A program made the position numbers and the translations under genes. A stretch of 64,000 nt of DNA from CALBPI01 sp039700805 (GTDB lineage Bacteria > Pseudomonadota > Gammaproteobacteria > Steroidobacterales > Woeseiaceae), in assembly GCA_039700805.1 (NCBI GenBank), contig JBCAZE010000001.1, positions 17,078 through 81,077 of the forward strand, read 5' to 3'. The notes under the pieces were generated by a model, which was given only the letters and a program-made list of their open reading frames with translations, was not told the DNA's origin and made no database searches. This document shows positions 1-9,195 of the stretch, piece after piece (the first letter of the stretch is position 1; every line of letters begins with the position of its first letter).

Positions 1-909
1 TGCTTGGAACGGTCCGAAGCCTTGCTCAAATATCGGACGATCACCACCCGAAATGACCCGCAGCAAGTCCTTGAGTCGTTCGCCTTGAGGCGTCAGGCCA
101 TTAGGGAAATCTGCGCCATTGTTGCTGAACAGCGTAGCGATGGTCAGTGGTAAGGTGGTCTGCGCGTAGTCATCAGGCGGTGGGAATTGCGACTGCACGA
201 ACGGGTTGACCTCCGCAGCGAGGGCTTCTGCCCCGTAGCTGAAATCACCGAAGTAGTTGAATAGTTCGGTATCGCCCATGACGCCGCAGAGTGGCGCAGC
301 GCCATCATACTTAATGCCACCTGACAGGCGCCCGAGGATTCGAGCGAAGCGCCGGCAAATACGGCCGCGTCTGCCGTCTGGGCAACTGATGTTCGGGAAC
401 ATTTCGATCGCCGCGCCGGTGATGTGGCCACCCATCGAAAAACCGGTGATCAGCGTTTTATCGGGACGTCCAACCTCGCGTTTGAAAATGCGTGCGAGAC
501 GATTGGTCGATTCGACGCCGTCCTTCACGTCATAACAGTTCTTGGCGTAGCTCGACGCGGCCCAAGCGTATCCGCGAAGAAGAAAATATTCGCGCAACGG
601 TGGGTTATCAACCGTTAGCGGCACCAGTGCACCGGTTTCCTCGTCAGCGATACAACCACGGAACCCGTGTGCGTACATGACCAGATCACCGTTCCAATTG
701 ACGGGCACCTCGTAGCGGTAAACAGCGCCTTTGCTGTCCACACCTTCTTTCAAAGTTGCCGTGAGTCCTGGTACTGGATCGAACGGTCCGGAATCGCCAA
801 TGGGAAACACCCGATCGTCTTGCGGTACGGATTGTCCGCGGTTACCTGCGATTGCCGACGTGGCAAGCAGGGTAATTGCTGCAATTAGCAGCATCGCTCT
901 TGTTAGCAT
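1..909 (-). CDS. Exported alpha/beta hydrolase, truncated by the window edge
   Basis: An open frame of 303 codons runs from ATG at 909 to base 1 without a stop, so the C-terminus lies outside the window. The first 21 residues form a signal peptide (MLTRAMLLIAAITLLATSAIA), so the enzyme is probably periplasmic or secreted. The motif GFSMGG (about residue 157) is a nucleophile elbow of the GxSxG type, preceded by an oxyanion-type strand YAHGF. Paired cysteines (RGC, NCY, SCP, LCG) suggest disulfides. This fits an esterase, lipase or peptidase of the alpha/beta hydrolase fold. The His and Asp of the triad cannot all be assigned because the end is missing, and the substrate is unknown. Confidence 0.8.
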   Translation of the reverse strand, partial: MLTRAMLLIAAITLLATSAIAGNRGQSVPQDDRVFPIGDSGPFDPVPGLTATLKEGVDSKGAVYRYEVPVNWNGDLVMYAHGFRGCIADEETGALVPLTVDNPPLREYFLLRGYAWAASSYAKNCYDVKDGVESTNRLARIFKREVGRPDKTLITGFSMGGHITGAAIEMFPNISCPDGRRGRICRRFARILGRLSGGIKYDGAAPLCGVMGDTELFNYFGDFSYGAEALAAEVNPFVQSQFPPPDDYAQTTLPLTIATLFSNNGADFPNGLTPQGERLKDLLRVISGGDRPIFEQGFGPFQA

Positions 910-1109
910 TTTTATAACCCCCTCAAGCATTGGATTGGCGTCGCCATTACAATGCGTTGACATAATCATGGCCCGCAGCGCTTAGCCTCGTTACCGACCA
1001 CCCTCGATCATCATACGCCGATGCCATTGTGGGGCAAGCGGACCTCAATGCGTTGCCGCATATGGGCTATGGGGCAAGTGAGCAATCGGTAAGATGGCGC
1101 TTAAGGTGT

Positions 1110-1976
1110 CTACAGCACGCTGTCAGGGTGACGGCCATCGACGTAACCCATGAACACGTCATGGATGTTGTACCCGATCAGTTGCCGCGTCCTTGTTGGT
1201 AGCGTTTCTGCGATTGCAGGTGGCACGGCGAGTGCCATATTTTCGAGCTGCCGAGCCCAACCTGGACAATACTGAGGTGTCACGATCAGGCGTGAACCCG
1301 AACTTCGATTGCCACCACCGCGATGCCACAAGGTTCCCTTGGCAATCATGAGCGACCCTGGTCTTAACTCGATACTGATCGCGTCATCTCGGGGTTGTAG
1401 ATCATCGTCGGCGCCCAGCGCTTTCAACGCCGTTGCGTCTGGTCGAAATGCGTCAGCCATGCGTAATTCTTCATCACCCCATAGGTGGCTCCCAGGAATG
1501 ACTTCAGTGGCACCATTTTCTGCTGTGGTCTCGTCAATGGCCCAAAATGCGCTGATACCGAATGCTGGGCGAGGTCGGGGTACGCGAATTTGCGCATCGT
1601 CATAGTGCCACCCTTGCGCTGACTCACCGGGATGAAGGTCGATCGCCAACAGCGCTGACAGAAGACACGACTCGCCAAGCTCGCGTTCCGCAAACCAAAG
1701 CGGTAGTGGATGCGTCACGAGCGGTGAAAACACATGTGGCGCTTTCGCGAGCAGTGCGTAAACCCGGTTGGTACGAAAGCCTTCAAAATGATTCCGACCG
1801 AGTTTTTCGCAGTACGGCTCGATGGCATCCCGGAGTGCCTCGGTTTCAGATTCGGCCAACACGTCATCGAAGACTAAGAAACCGTCGCGCTCAAAGTCCT
1901 CTAGTCGGGCTTCGAGCTCAGGCGACGACATCCATGGCGCCAAGTCGGCGGCGTCGATGGGTGTGATCGGGGTCAC
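1110..1976 (-). CDS. Phytanoyl-CoA dioxygenase (PhyH) family protein
   Basis: A 288-residue non-heme iron, 2-oxoglutarate-dependent oxygenase. The iron ligands are visible as HYD in GWHYDDAQ and the distal His in LWHRGGG, followed by an Arg in GSRLIVTPQY that would bind 2-oxoglutarate. The N-terminal segment FERDGFLVFDDVL is typical of PhyH proteins. I chose the GTG at 1976, which overlaps the TAG of the upstream transporter by one base. A longer frame reaches 2165 but its first 63 codons lie inside the transporter gene and have no family similarity. The overlap suggests translational coupling with the MFS transporter, so the oxygenase may act on whatever that protein imports. Substrate unknown. 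Confidence 0.85.
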   Translation of the reverse strand: MTPITPIDAADLAPWMSSPELEARLEDFERDGFLVFDDVLAESETEALRDAIEPYCEKLGRNHFEGFRTNRVYALLAKAPHVFSPLVTHPLPLWFAERELGESCLLSALLAIDLHPGESAQGWHYDDAQIRVPRPRPAFGISAFWAIDETTAENGATEVIPGSHLWGDEELRMADAFRPDATALKALGADDDLQPRDDAISIELRPGSLMIAKGTLWHRGGGNRSSGSRLIVTPQYCPGWARQLENMALAVPPAIAETLPTRTRQLIGYNIHDVFMGYVDGRHPDSVL

Positions 1977-3307
1977 TACGACGCTTCCGCCATTGCTGCG
2001 TTGCGACGGTCGGCCGCTGCCCAATCGGCAGGTAAAGACTTCGCGGCCCACATGAACGCCGCAATGGATACGACATACGGGACAGCAAGCGAGGTGATCG
2101 CAAGTCGCAGTGCATGCAGTTCGCCGTGTTCCGCGGTCAGGGTTTGGCTCAGCCAGCCGACCCAAGACGGGCCACCGCCAAGCGCGATCAAGTTGAGAAT
2201 CAAGAAGAACAACGCAGTCGACATTGCGCGCATGTTGATCGGCGCCAGGGTCTGCGCTGCTGCAAAACTTGGTCCGAGATAGACACCCGCCGCGATCAGG
2301 TAGACCGTCACCAGCCCGAGGTGGACAAAAATATCATCCACCCAAAAAGCGGCCATCAGCGCCGGCACACCGACAACAAGCGCGAGTCCAGGCATCCAAC
2401 CGTAGGCGCTGATGTTTTTGCGTGCGAGCTTCTCGGTAATCAGTGCGCCATAGTAGGTGCCGATGCCGTAGCCGATCAGATGTATCAGCCCAAGCATCAG
2501 CATCAATTCGCGAAACTTCCCGTTGCCGGCCAAGGGCGAGTACTCGGGTTTGAATCTGACAATGTAGTCGACGCCCCACAGCGACACGGCATATCCGCCG
2601 AAACTGACCCAGGCGATGCCCATGCACATCGCCCACCAGCTGGGGATTTTCGATAGCGTGCCGATCGATTCACCAATGGTGACTGGTTTAAGCGCGGACT
2701 TTGTGCCCTCAATTTGCCCGCGCTTGGGTTCCTTTACGATGAGTCCAATCAGTGCGGCGAGTACAACACCTGCGACGCCAAGCGCGATCAGTGTGCCGCG
2801 CCAGCCGAGTGACCGAACCAAGAGGCCGGCGAGAATGTAAGAGAATGCGATGCCAATAGGGATGCCAAGCGAATAGAAGCCAAGCGCACTTGCGCGTTTC
2901 TCCTTGGGGTACAGGTCCGATAGGATTGAATGCGACGGCGGCGACCCGCCGGCTTCACCAATACCAACACCGATGCGTGCCAATAGCATCGCGAGGAAAC
3001 TGTTGGCCATACCCGTAAGTGCAGTGAATCCACTCCAGACTGCGACCGATACCGTCACAATGCGTGCGCGGTTGTAGCGGTCGGCAAGCCAGGCGATAGG
3101 GATACCGACCGTCGTGTAAAGCAGTGCGAACGCGAAGCCTTTCAACAGGCCAAGTTGTTGGTCGTCAAAGCCGAGATCTGCCTTAATGCTTGGAGATAGT
3201 GCGCCTAGGATTTGGCGGTCGATGAAACTGAATACGTAGGCGAGTGTCAGAAGACAAAGAACCGTCGTTCGGTAAGTACGGCTCTCCGCCATAGTCTTGT
3301 TCGGCAT
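1976..3307 (-). CDS. MFS transporter, spinster-like family
   Basis: A 443-residue inner-membrane protein with about 12 hydrophobic segments. The N-terminus carries SFIDRQILGALSPSIKADLG and the loop 2-3 motif WLADRYNRARIV, both usual for spinster/hexuronate-type major facilitator proteins, and GEAGGSPPSHSILSDLYP matches the motif after helix 4 of this branch. These proteins import small organic acids, lipids or steroid-like molecules, and the exact substrate cannot be read. The start ATG at 3307 has a GGGGGAA ribosome site. It is the first gene of a two-gene operon with the PhyH protein. Confidence 0.85.
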   Translation of the reverse strand: MPNKTMAESRTYRTTVLCLLTLAYVFSFIDRQILGALSPSIKADLGFDDQQLGLLKGFAFALLYTTVGIPIAWLADRYNRARIVTVSVAVWSGFTALTGMANSFLAMLLARIGVGIGEAGGSPPSHSILSDLYPKEKRASALGFYSLGIPIGIAFSYILAGLLVRSLGWRGTLIALGVAGVVLAALIGLIVKEPKRGQIEGTKSALKPVTIGESIGTLSKIPSWWAMCMGIAWVSFGGYAVSLWGVDYIVRFKPEYSPLAGNGKFRELMLMLGLIHLIGYGIGTYYGALITEKLARKNISAYGWMPGLALVVGVPALMAAFWVDDIFVHLGLVTVYLIAAGVYLGPSFAAAQTLAPINMRAMSTALFFLILNLIALGGGPSWVGWLSQTLTAEHGELHALRLAITSLAVPYVVSIAAFMWAAKSLPADWAAADRRNAAMAEAS

Positions 3308-3603
3308 TGCGTTCCCCCTGCAAACTACTGCACCTAACGCGGCTTCAATCTACCTTCGTTCATCGGCAGCTACAAGACGTGAGCGATCGGCTTATCAGGA
3401 TGCAGGGGACCGCTGATCGTTAACGGCCCTCGGGTGTTAAAACAAAACACGCAAAATTAAGCTATTATCAAAGGGTACGCGGCGTTTTTTGCAGTTGCTG
3501 ATTGTGCGACGCTGCGCCGCCAAGAGCGTGAGTGCCTCTCGATCCGCGCACGGGGTGCTCAGTTGGAAAGACCAGCGTGACGGCTTAGCTGCTCCGAGTC
3601 CAG
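3308..3603. other. Intergenic region between divergent MFS and kinase genes
   Basis: About 296 bases separate two divergent genes, so promoters for both must lie here. The stretch 3435-3475 is AT-rich compared with its surroundings. I see no convincing -35/-10 pair, palindrome or small gene, and the antisense frames that cross it look like chance frames. Confidence 0.4.
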
Positions 3604-6600
3604 GTGCATCCTTATCGAAGCCGATTTGCGGTGGCGTGGCTCGGTAAGCACGGAATGAAAAACGACAAAAATTCGAAGGGAAGCGAATTGGCGAACGAAC
3701 ACGACAGCGTTCGGTCGGGGTCAGATGGAACGACGACTGGTGTCGTGAAGACCGTTGAGCGCAACGACGACAATCTCGATCGTGAGTCATCACGCGTCGC
3801 CATTGACAGCGCCTATCAAACGCTACTCGACCAATATATACCACCAAGTCTATTGATTGATGCGTCGCTGCGGCTGTTACACGTCTACGGTGATTTACCC
3901 TTCCCACACAATTTCAGCGAGACAAACACGGCCAATCACCTGAGTGATTGTGTGGAGGGTGCGTTTTGTGAAGCGATTTCAGAGTGTTTGCAACGCGCAC
4001 AACATGAGAATACGAGTGTTGATCACATGCGCTTTGCATTGGGTGGCGATGATGCATCGACAATCGATTTTCGTGTCACGCCCATCAGGCCGGCGGGTGA
4101 GTCGCGACTCAGCTACTTTTTGGTGAGTATAGAGACGACGACGCGGGGTAGGGCCGAGAAATCATCGCCATCGCCCAATGAAACGATCGAGACCACCAAC
4201 GCCGAGCTAAAGCTCACGAACGATACGTTGCGATCAGACAATGAAGCGTTGCATGCGGTGATTGCAGAATATCGTTCCAAGCTCGCCGAGCGCAATGCGC
4301 TGGCGATTGACGAGTCTCATCTCTTCGCCAGCACCGATGTGGGTATGGTCTTTGTTGATAAGCAGCTCCGTGTGAAGAAATTTACGGCCGCTGCCGCCGC
4401 GTGTTTCAACCTACTACCGTCAGATATCGGGCGTCCATTCGGACATATCACCCATCAGTTTGTACATGCGGACCTATCGTCAATATTACAGGCCGCACTG
4501 GACACCGAAACGGTCACGGAATGCGAACTTGTAACAACGGATGATGTTCCATTTTTTGCGAAGACTGTGCCTTATCGCGACAGTCTGAACGCAGTTGCCG
4601 GCGCTGTTCTGTCGTTTGTCTGCATTCGCGCGATCAAATCAGCGACGGAGGTCGCCCTGGAAATTGCTGAGGCATCGCCAGTTGGCTTTGTTGGTCTCGA
4701 CGATTCGCTGAAGATGACCTCTGCCAATCGGACGCTACTCGAACTATTGGGGTATGACCTTGGGACTCTCGTGGGTGCGTCTGTCGATTTGTTGCTGGCG
4801 CAGACTAAAGATTTCGAGGCGGTCAAGAGCGCAGTGCAGTCGTTGTCGGAGCGGTACGCGCCCGGTCAGTACCCAGCGGCGCTAGCGGTGCCGATGCTGC
4901 ATCGGAGCGGGCGCAAAATCAATGTCGAGATATCGCTACGCACGATCGAGACAGGGGACGGTGGTGCAACGGTCCTTTTTGTCACGGATATGACCGAACG
5001 GTATGAGTATCTGTCCGCACTGGAGGCCCATCGAGATACTCTGGAGAAGGAAGTGCTCACCCGCACTTCGGAACTCGCGGAACGTAACTCCGAGTTTGAA
5101 GACCTCTATGAAAACGCACCCGATATGTATGCCTCTCTCGACCCGGCAACATTCGAAGTGACCAAGTGCAACGATCGTTTAGCGTTGATCACAGGATTCC
5201 CGAAATCGTCATTGATCGGCATCCCGGTAACGCAGCTGTTTGATGAGAAAAGTGGCAAGAGCATGTCTGCCGCGTTGCGCCAGCTTGTTGCGTCGGGGAG
5301 CTTTGATTCTCGCGAGATGATCATGCGTAAGAGCGATGGCAGCACATTCCAAGTATTGATGAATCTAGATGCTGTCCGGGATGAAAAAGGTGTTGTGGTG
5401 TCTTTTCGTGCGACTTGGACTGACGTCGGCGACGTTTACTACCTCCAGAAGGAAAACACGACATTCTTGCTGGCAACGGAAGGCGCCGATATCGGCATCT
5501 GGGATTGGGATCTCGTGACAGACCAGCAAACGTGGAGTGCAACGTTCTACGAGTTGCTTGGATACCAAGACGCAAACGCGCCGGTATTGTCCTTTGCTGA
5601 AGATGTCGTTCACGCTGACGATCGCGAGAATCTAACAGCGCACTTTGAACGTCACTTCGCTGGCGGCGAGCGTTTTGCTATCGAAGTGCGATTGGCAACC
5701 GCGACCGGCGCGTATCGCTGGTTTCATTTGCAAGGGCGTGCGGTACGGGATGCGGACGGTGAGGCGATCCGGATCGTTGGTTCTGCCCGTGATGTACATG
5801 CGGCACGTGAGGCATTCGATAAGCTCGAATCACAAGCGGCGCTACATGAGTTCATTACGGAGGAGACCAATGATGGTTGGTGGGACTGGGACGTGGCTTC
5901 AGACTATGAATATATGTCCGATCGCTTCTGGCGGAATTTCGGCGTTGATCCAAGAACGAAAGCGCCAAACCCCTCCGAGTGGCAAGCGATTATTCATCCA
6001 GAGGACCTCGAGTCTACGCTTGCGAACTTCGAACAACATGTAAAGAGCAAAGGCGATGCGCCCTATTTTCAGGAGGTTCGGTACAAGCACGCCGATGGGC
6101 ATTGGGCGACGGTGATTTGCAGAGGGCGTGTCGTAGACTGGGATGACGATGGCAAGCCGCTGCGAATGGTCGGCGTGCACACCGACGTGACGCGACTAAA
6201 AGGCCAGGAGTCTCAACTAAAAGCCATCAATGAAGCGCTTAAACAGAGTAATGCGGAACTAGAACGATTTGCTTACATCGCATCACATGACCTGAAGGCG
6301 CCGCTCCGGGGGATCAGTAATCTCATTGAGTTTATCGAGGCGGATCTTGAGCCGTTGCTCCAGCATGACGCGGCAACCAAGATTCAAATCGAAAGTCACT
6401 TTCAACGCCTACATCGACAAGCCGGTCGTATGCAAGCGATGATTCAAGGCGTTCTTGATTATTCGCGACTCGATGGTATTGAGCGTAAGAATGAGTCTGT
6501 TGACGTGAGGTCAGTGATTGCTGATGTTGCGCTGGATCATTATTTGAATATCGGCGTGAACCTCTTGTTGCCGAGTGTTCTACCCGTGATCCAATCCGAT

Positions 6601-6957
6601 CGACTGAAGTTGGAACAAGTGTTCGGCAACTTGATTTCGAATGCCGTCAAGTTTCATCCCGAACCCGAGAAGCTTGCGATCAGAATTACCTGTGAGGAAG
6701 AAGGCGCCAAGTATCGGTTTGGCGTGACAGACAACGGTGCGGGGATCGAGCCGCGTTTCCACGAGCGCATATTCGATTTGTTCCAAACGCTGAATTCCAG
6801 AGATCAGTTCGAGAGTACTGGCGTTGGATTGACGATGGTCCGGCGTATCGTTGAGCAATTTGGTGGCACGGTTGACTTAAGATCTGCCGCAGGTGAAGGG
6901 GCGACTTTTTCTTTCACTTGGCCGAAAGACTCTGGCGAGCGTATCGCGATTAATTGA
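3604..6957 (+). CDS. Multi-PAS sensor histidine kinase with CheB/CheR-fusion-like N-terminus
   Basis: A 1117-residue protein with no membrane segment, so probably cytoplasmic. Residues 66-290 resemble the middle of CheB-CheR fusion proteins: a DQYIPPSLLIDASLRLLHVYGD segment, a coiled coil at about 193-232, and a PAS domain with NLLPSDIGRPFGHI. No methylesterase or methyltransferase domain is present. Further PAS domains lie at about 350-470, 498-612, 618-735 and 742-868. The kinase core follows: HisKA with phospho-acceptor His895 in ASHDLKAPLR, N-box ISNAVKFHP, G1 DNGAGI and G2 GVGLTMV, all intact. No receiver domain or response regulator gene is adjacent. The start is uncertain: ATG 3604 or ATG 3655, neither with a strong ribosome site. 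Confidence 0.88.
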   Translation: MHPYRSRFAVAWLGKHGMKNDKNSKGSELANEHDSVRSGSDGTTTGVVKTVERNDDNLDRESSRVAIDSAYQTLLDQYIPPSLLIDASLRLLHVYGDLPFPHNFSETNTANHLSDCVEGAFCEAISECLQRAQHENTSVDHMRFALGGDDASTIDFRVTPIRPAGESRLSYFLVSIETTTRGRAEKSSPSPNETIETTNAELKLTNDTLRSDNEALHAVIAEYRSKLAERNALAIDESHLFASTDVGMVFVDKQLRVKKFTAAAAACFNLLPSDIGRPFGHITHQFVHADLSSILQAALDTETVTECELVTTDDVPFFAKTVPYRDSLNAVAGAVLSFVCIRAIKSATEVALEIAEASPVGFVGLDDSLKMTSANRTLLELLGYDLGTLVGASVDLLLAQTKDFEAVKSAVQSLSERYAPGQYPAALAVPMLHRSGRKINVEISLRTIETGDGGATVLFVTDMTERYEYLSALEAHRDTLEKEVLTRTSELAERNSEFEDLYENAPDMYASLDPATFEVTKCNDRLALITGFPKSSLIGIPVTQLFDEKSGKSMSAALRQLVASGSFDSREMIMRKSDGSTFQVLMNLDAVRDEKGVVVSFRATWTDVGDVYYLQKENTTFLLATEGADIGIWDWDLVTDQQTWSATFYELLGYQDANAPVLSFAEDVVHADDRENLTAHFERHFAGGERFAIEVRLATATGAYRWFHLQGRAVRDADGEAIRIVGSARDVHAAREAFDKLESQAALHEFITEETNDGWWDWDVASDYEYMSDRFWRNFGVDPRTKAPNPSEWQAIIHPEDLESTLANFEQHVKSKGDAPYFQEVRYKHADGHWATVICRGRVVDWDDDGKPLRMVGVHTDVTRLKGQESQLKAINEALKQSNAELERFAYIASHDLKAPLRGISNLIEFIEADLEPLLQHDAATKIQIESHFQRLHRQAGRMQAMIQGVLDYSRLDGIERKNESVDVRSVIADVALDHYLNIGVNLLLPSVLPVIQSDRLKLEQVFGNLISNAVKFHPEPEKLAIRITCEEEGAKYRFGVTDNGAGIEPRFHERIFDLFQTLNSRDQFESTGVGLTMVRRIVEQFGGTVDLRSAAGEGATFSFTWPKDSGERIAIN

Positions 6958-7113
6958 GCGCTCTGTAGACGGCATGCGCTGTGACCAATGCGAGGGCTAG
7001 TATCTGCTATGCTGCACGCTTTTGCGAAGGCGCATAGCACTCGACACTGAGCTGCGCTTGCTCAGTGACACTCGGGCGCCATGATCTTTCCTGATGAACT
7101 CGGTGAGGACGGG

Positions 7114-9195
7114 ATGGCTGAGCTCATCCGCGCTAGTGCGGATATTGGTGGTACGTTTACGGATGTGGTGCTCGCCATTGGCGAGACACTCCACAGCAAA
7201 AAGATCCTCACCTCGTATCGCGCCCCAGAGTCGGCAATCGTCGAAGGTTTGTCGGCGCTTTGCGAGCAAACCGGCGTGCATGCATCTGATATCAGTCAGG
7301 TCATCCATGGCACGACACTGGCTACCAACACGTTGATCGAACGCAGCGGTGCTCGCACTGCTTTGGTGACCACGGCCGGTTTCCGTGACGTGATCGAGAC
7401 GCGTACAGAATCTCGTTTCGATCAATACGATCTCAAGATTCGATTGCCGGAACCGCTCGTGCATCGAGAACATCGCTTCGGTGTCGTTGAGCGCATGAGT
7501 GCGACTGGCGATGTCCTTATCAACTTGGCTGAAGACAGCCTCGCGAGTGTCATCGCGTCGTTGGTCAAAGGCCGCTTCGAGAGCATTGCGGTCGCATTTC
7601 TTCATGCGTACGCAAATCCCACGCATGAGCAGCGCGTTCGAGACGCGATAGCGAAGGCATTGCCTGACGCGATGGTATCGATATCTTCCGAAGTGTCGCC
7701 GCAAATGCGTGAGTATGAGCGATTCAACACGACAGTCGCGAATGCCTATGTGCAGCCTTTGATGAAGTCGTATTTGCAGCGGCTGGAAGCGTCGCTCGGT
7801 GATATCGGTGTCGGTTGTCCGGTGTTTCTGATGCACTCGGGCGGTGGCATCATCTCACTGAGTGATGCCGCGGCATTTCCGGTTCGGCTGGTGGAATCGG
7901 GCCCCGCCGGTGGCGCTGTTTTTGCCGCATTGCTTGCGGAGCAAAACCAATGGAATCGCGTTTTATCGTTCGATATGGGGGGTACGACGGCAAAAATTTG
8001 TCTGATTCGAGACGGCGAGCCATCGACCAGTAATCAATTCGAAGTGGCACGTAGTTATCGGTTCAAAAAGGGCTCGGGTATGCCGATATCTATTCCCGTC
8101 GTCGACATGGTTGAAATCGGTGCAGGCGGTGGCTCACTCGCCAGTGTTGATGTGATGCAACAGATTCGCGTTGGTCCGGAGTCCGCTGCTTCGGAGCCCG
8201 GGCCCGCTTGCTATGGTCAAGGCGGATCACGACCCGCCGTGACCGATGCCGATTTGGTTCTTGGTCGGCTCAGATCCGATAATTTTGCGAATGGCGCAAT
8301 GGTGCTTCGTGAGCAACCCGCAAGGCAAGCCATCGACGCGCATGTTGGCCACCAACTCCATTTGGAACCGGAGGCCGCGGCATTCGGCATTGCTGAGATG
8401 GTCGATGAGAATATGGCGAATGCGGCGAGAGTCCACGCCGTTGAGAATGGTGAAGAATTGGCTGACTACACCATGATCGCGTTTGGTGGTGCGGCCCCAC
8501 TCCATGCCGCTCGACTGAGTCGAAAACTCGGTATCAAAAAGTGGTTGGTACCTGCATCAGCTGGTGTGGGGTCGGCGGTTGGCTTTCTTCGCGCGCCGGT
8601 CAGTTTCGAGGCGACTAGGGGCTACGTTGCTGCGGTGTCGTCGCTCGATATGGATGACGTGTCCAGCGTCTTTGCGGCACTCTTAGATCAAGCCACCGGG
8701 TTTGTGGGGAAATGCGCGCCAGGCGAAGCACTGCAACACACGATTACGGCGTTTATGCGCTATCGCGGGCAAGGCTGGGAGATTCCTGTGCGGCTGGACG
8801 AAGGCTTCGCCGATCACCCGACTCGGGGTCGTTTAGTGGCCGCTTTCGAATCGGCTTACCGTCGTTTGTATGGCCGCAACATTGAGGGTATTGCTGAAGA
8901 AGTCACAGGCTGGGCAGTAAAAGTATCTACGCAGCAGCGCATGCCCGACCCTTTGGAACGCCCAGCTGACAACGGCTCGCCAACGGCTTACGAGCAGGCA
9001 CGAGTATTTAGTGCTGATAGCGGTGCGTATGTAGATGCCAGCGTCTACCGGCTAGGCGAACTGTTGCCCGGGCAACGCATTTTCGGTCCCGCCATCGTAT
9101 GCGCTGCTGAGACAACGGTCATGATCGAATCGGGCCAGATGGCAATCATGCAGGCAGATACGAGCCTATTGGTTGAAGAGCTGGATAACGAATGA
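7114..9195 (+). CDS. hyuA: Hydantoinase/5-oxoprolinase A subunit
   Basis: A 693-residue ATP-dependent amidohydrolase subunit. It opens with ADIGGTFTDVV, the actin-like ATP site of HyuA, followed by HGTTLATNTLIER and, in the second half, DMGGTTAKICLI. HyuA and HyuB together hydrolyse five-membered cyclic amides such as N-methylhydantoin or 5-oxoproline at the cost of ATP; carboxylases of the acetone type belong to the same superfamily but usually have a third subunit, which is absent. An upstream ATG at 7081 is in frame, but only ATG 7114 has a good ribosome site (GTGAGGA), so I start there. It overlaps hyuB by ATGA. Confidence 0.88.
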   Translation: MAELIRASADIGGTFTDVVLAIGETLHSKKILTSYRAPESAIVEGLSALCEQTGVHASDISQVIHGTTLATNTLIERSGARTALVTTAGFRDVIETRTESRFDQYDLKIRLPEPLVHREHRFGVVERMSATGDVLINLAEDSLASVIASLVKGRFESIAVAFLHAYANPTHEQRVRDAIAKALPDAMVSISSEVSPQMREYERFNTTVANAYVQPLMKSYLQRLEASLGDIGVGCPVFLMHSGGGIISLSDAAAFPVRLVESGPAGGAVFAALLAEQNQWNRVLSFDMGGTTAKICLIRDGEPSTSNQFEVARSYRFKKGSGMPISIPVVDMVEIGAGGGSLASVDVMQQIRVGPESAASEPGPACYGQGGSRPAVTDADLVLGRLRSDNFANGAMVLREQPARQAIDAHVGHQLHLEPEAAAFGIAEMVDENMANAARVHAVENGEELADYTMIAFGGAAPLHAARLSRKLGIKKWLVPASAGVGSAVGFLRAPVSFEATRGYVAAVSSLDMDDVSSVFAALLDQATGFVGKCAPGEALQHTITAFMRYRGQGWEIPVRLDEGFADHPTRGRLVAAFESAYRRLYGRNIEGIAEEVTGWAVKVSTQQRMPDPLERPADNGSPTAYEQARVFSADSGAYVDASVYRLGELLPGQRIFGPAIVCAAETTVMIESGQMAIMQADTSLLVEELDNE

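Noticed and set aside
6997..7836. A 279-codon open frame on the minus strand
   Set aside because: It lies fully antisense to hyuA, has a His/Arg-rich composition without any domain, and no ribosome site. It is a shadow of the GC-rich hyuA codons.
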